From positions 3,276,501-3,340,500 of the forward strand of contig NZ_CP071839.1 of the NCBI RefSeq assembly GCF_017526105.1: a stretch of DNA of 64,000 nucleotides, read 5' to 3'. Both the position numbers and the translations under genes were made by a program. Of this stretch, positions 62,210 to 64,000 are shown piece by piece. The DNA comes from Streptomyces cyanogenus (GTDB taxonomy: Bacteria; Actinomycetota; Actinomycetes; Streptomycetales; Streptomycetaceae). The first letter of the stretch is position 1. Each line of letters begins with the position of its first letter. The notes under the pieces are model-generated. The model ran no database searches. It saw nothing but the letters and a program-made list of their open reading frames with translations, and was not told the DNA's origin.

Positions 62210-63466
62210 GTGTCGCTGCTGGACATCCGGGTCCCCGCCGTGCTGCTGCGGATCGACCGGAACCCTTTTCACCACGGAACGCTGGGAGCCGTGCGCTCGC
62301 TCGGCAGAGCGGGAGTCGAGGTGCATCTGGTGGCGGATTCCGCGGGAAGTCCCGTGTCCCGCTCGCGTTTCCTGCGGCACCTTCATGCCCCGCCACCGCC
62401 CGGGGCCGGCCCCCGCGAGATCACCGACACACTGCTCAGGGTGGCCGAGCGCTTCCCGCGCCCGGCCGTCCTGGTCCCGCTGGACGACGCCGGTGCGATC
62501 GCCGTCGGCCGCATGCGCAGGGAACTCGCGTCCTCCTACCTGCTGCCCGCCATGCCGGGCGTGCTGCCCGAGCACGTCGCCGACAAGGCCGACCTGGCCA
62601 CCGCGTGCGCCTCCGTGGGCATCCCGCACCCGGAGACGCTGATCCCGGACAGCCCGGCGCAGGCGGCCGCGGCCGCCCGGCGGCTGGGCCTGCCGATGGT
62701 GGCGAAGTGGAGCCGGCCCTGGCTGCTGCCGCCCGGCAGCGGACTGCGCAGCACGGTGCTGGTGGGCTCCGCCCGGGAAGCCAGGGAGCTGTACCTGCGC
62801 ACCGGCCGGACCGGCAACACGCTGCTGCTGCAGAAATACCTTCTGCCCGGCCCGGACCGCGACTGGTTCTTCCACGGGTACACCGATCGGTGCGGCACCG
62901 TGCGGGCGAGCGGCTCGGGCCGCAAGCGACGGGCCTGGCCCCGCACGGCGGGACTGACGGCGGTCGGTTGCTGGACTCCCAACGCCCAGGTACGGGCGCT
63001 CGCCGAGCGGCTCACCGGCGAACTGGGCTACCGGGGCGTGTTCGACCTCGACTTCCGGCGCTGCGGCACCACGGGCCGTTACCACCTGCTCGACTTCAAC
63101 CCCCGCCCGGGCGCCCAGTTCCGGCTGTTCTCCGACACCGCCGGGCTGGACGTCGTACGCGCCCTGCACCTGGACCTGACACGCCGTCCGCTGCCCGAGG
63201 GGGCGGCACGGGCGGGGCGGGAGTTCGTGGTGGAGAACTACGCGCCGCTCGCTGCGCTGCGACCGGCGCCGCGCGGGCGCGAACTGGCCTGGTACGCCCC
63301 CGACGACCCGGCACCCGGCCGGGCGATGTGGGCCCTGTGGTGCCGGCATGTGACCCGCCGGCTGCGGGAGCGGCTGCGCGTCGCCGCCACGGCTCCCGTC
63401 CCACCGCCCGCGATGCACCGGGCGGCCGAACCATCCCTCACCGACGAGAAAGCGAGCAGTTGCTGA
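62210..63466 (+). CDS. ATP-grasp enzyme (carboxylate-amine ligase type)
   Basis: 418 residues. GTLGAVRSLGRAGVEVHLV is the preceding Rossmann-like part; RRLGLPMVAKWSRPWLLPPG near 165 and TLLLQKYLLPGPDRDWFFHG near 205 give the ATP-grasp lysine and Glu region; GYRGVFDLDFRRC and HLLDFNPRPGAQF near 295 the Mg-binding Asp/Asn. It joins a carboxylate to an amine or hydroxyl; the substrate is unknown. GTG 62210 has GAGGAGGAAA. Stop and next start overlap (TGATG). Confidence 0.85.
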   Translation: MSLLDIRVPAVLLRIDRNPFHHGTLGAVRSLGRAGVEVHLVADSAGSPVSRSRFLRHLHAPPPPGAGPREITDTLLRVAERFPRPAVLVPLDDAGAIAVGRMRRELASSYLLPAMPGVLPEHVADKADLATACASVGIPHPETLIPDSPAQAAAAARRLGLPMVAKWSRPWLLPPGSGLRSTVLVGSAREARELYLRTGRTGNTLLLQKYLLPGPDRDWFFHGYTDRCGTVRASGSGRKRRAWPRTAGLTAVGCWTPNAQVRALAERLTGELGYRGVFDLDFRRCGTTGRYHLLDFNPRPGAQFRLFSDTAGLDVVRALHLDLTRRPLPEGAARAGREFVVENYAPLAALRPAPRGRELAWYAPDDPAPGRAMWALWCRHVTRRLRERLRVAATAPVPPPAMHRAAEPSLTDEKASSC

Positions 63467-64000
63467 TGTACGACCTTCTGGTAGTGGGCGCCGGCCCGTA
63501 CGGCCTGTCGATCGCCTCACATGCCGCGGCCGCGGGGCTGAACCTGCGCGTCCTCGGGCGCCCCATGGCGGCCTGGCGGGACAACATGCCCCGCGGCATG
63601 TATCTGAAGTCGGAGCCGTGGGCCTCCAACCTGGCAGACCCCGAGAGACGCTGGCGTCTGGACGCCTACTGCGCGACCCAGGGGGTGACGGCACGCCATG
63701 CCGAGCCCATCCCGGTGGCGATGTTCGCCGCGTACGGCCTGTGGTTCGCGTCCAACGCCGTACCCCCGGTGGACGAACGGACGGTGCGCCGGCTGACCGC
63801 CCGCCAGGGCGGGTTCGAGGCGGTGACCGAGGACGGGGAGGTGCTGCGCGCCCGTACCGTGGCGCTGGCGATCGGTCTGATGCCGTTCGTGGAGGTGCCG
63901 TACGCACTGCGCGGACTGGACCCCGCGCTCGTCACGCACAGCAGCCACCACAGCGACCTCGGCCGCTTCCGCGGCAAGGACGTCACGGTGGTCGGCGGTG
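63466..64000 (+). CDS. FAD-dependent oxidoreductase (3' part outside the window)
   Basis: First 178 codons. MYDLLVVGAGPYGLSIASHA is the dinucleotide-binding GxGxxG motif, and RVLGRPMAAWRDNMPRGMYL is the flavin-contact segment of the lysine-N-oxygenase / FMO-like family. The coupled ATP-grasp gene suggests both act in one pathway. The gene continues beyond 64000. Confidence 0.83.
   Translation, partial: MYDLLVVGAGPYGLSIASHAAAAGLNLRVLGRPMAAWRDNMPRGMYLKSEPWASNLADPERRWRLDAYCATQGVTARHAEPIPVAMFAAYGLWFASNAVPPVDERTVRRLTARQGGFEAVTEDGEVLRARTVALAIGLMPFVEVPYALRGLDPALVTHSSHHSDLGRFRGKDVTVVGG

Overview
The window is chromosomal DNA from a Streptomyces species. Base composition is very GC-rich, codon third positions are almost always G or C, GTG starts are common, and ATGA/GTGA stop-start overlaps occur throughout. 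Several genes are typical of the genus: tyrosinase melC1/melC2, the chitosan-oligosaccharide operon csnR-csnEFGHK, a second single-strand binding protein (SsbB), a dynamin pair, and a LAXTG sortase substrate. The order csn operon, ssbB/dynamin genes, melC recalls the S. coelicolor SCO2657-SCO2701 region. That comparison is from memory and was not searched.

Layout. 1-4300: a partial HNH nuclease, an MscS channel, a Uma2-family protein, a lipoprotein and a secreted protein with a strong terminator. 4290-11130: the csn operon, with a perfect 15-bp operator just downstream of its promoter, followed by an NCS1 permease (11200-12654). 12850-23633: a seven-gene, same-strand signalling block. It comprises a GlnX-like membrane sensor, a GlnH-like binding lipoprotein, a coiled-coil protein with a TTA codon, a PknG-type kinase, a PP2C phosphatase, a von Willebrand A protein and an FHA protein; several carry zinc ribbons. 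23640-36410: a methyltransferase, truncated haemoglobin, a three-component ABC exporter (first permease with a TTA codon), a thioesterase pair, EttA and small genes. 36457-43517: a HAD-like protein, a thioester-domain LAXTG surface protein, ssbB, dynB and dynA.

43791-46550 is an accessory patch. tRNA-Arg(TCT) is followed 1325 bp later by a 33-bp exact copy of its 3' part and a second terminator. This is the expected scar of a tRNA-integrating element, now reduced to a few small genes with no integrase. 46550-50645 holds melC2/melC1 and three secreted proteins.

50700 to the window end is an exopolysaccharide locus. It encodes two GT4 glycosyltransferases, an initiating polyprenyl-phosphate sugar transferase, an O-antigen-ligase-like membrane protein, a MurJ-type flippase with a proline-rich N-terminus, a polysaccharide deacetylase, a Wzz-like protein and a BioF2/FemAB-like acyltransferase. 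A convergent secreted GH26-like hydrolase follows, then an ATP-grasp enzyme and a partial FAD oxidoreductase.

The most notable observations are the complete kinase/phosphatase/vWA/FHA block with tandem 13-bp repeats at its promoter and a bldA-type TTA codon; the tRNA-Arg integration scar; the exopolysaccharide locus with a doubly coupled basic mini-ORF born from a 57-bp tandem duplication; and a perfect 14-bp AT-rich palindrome between the divergent GH26 and ATP-grasp genes.
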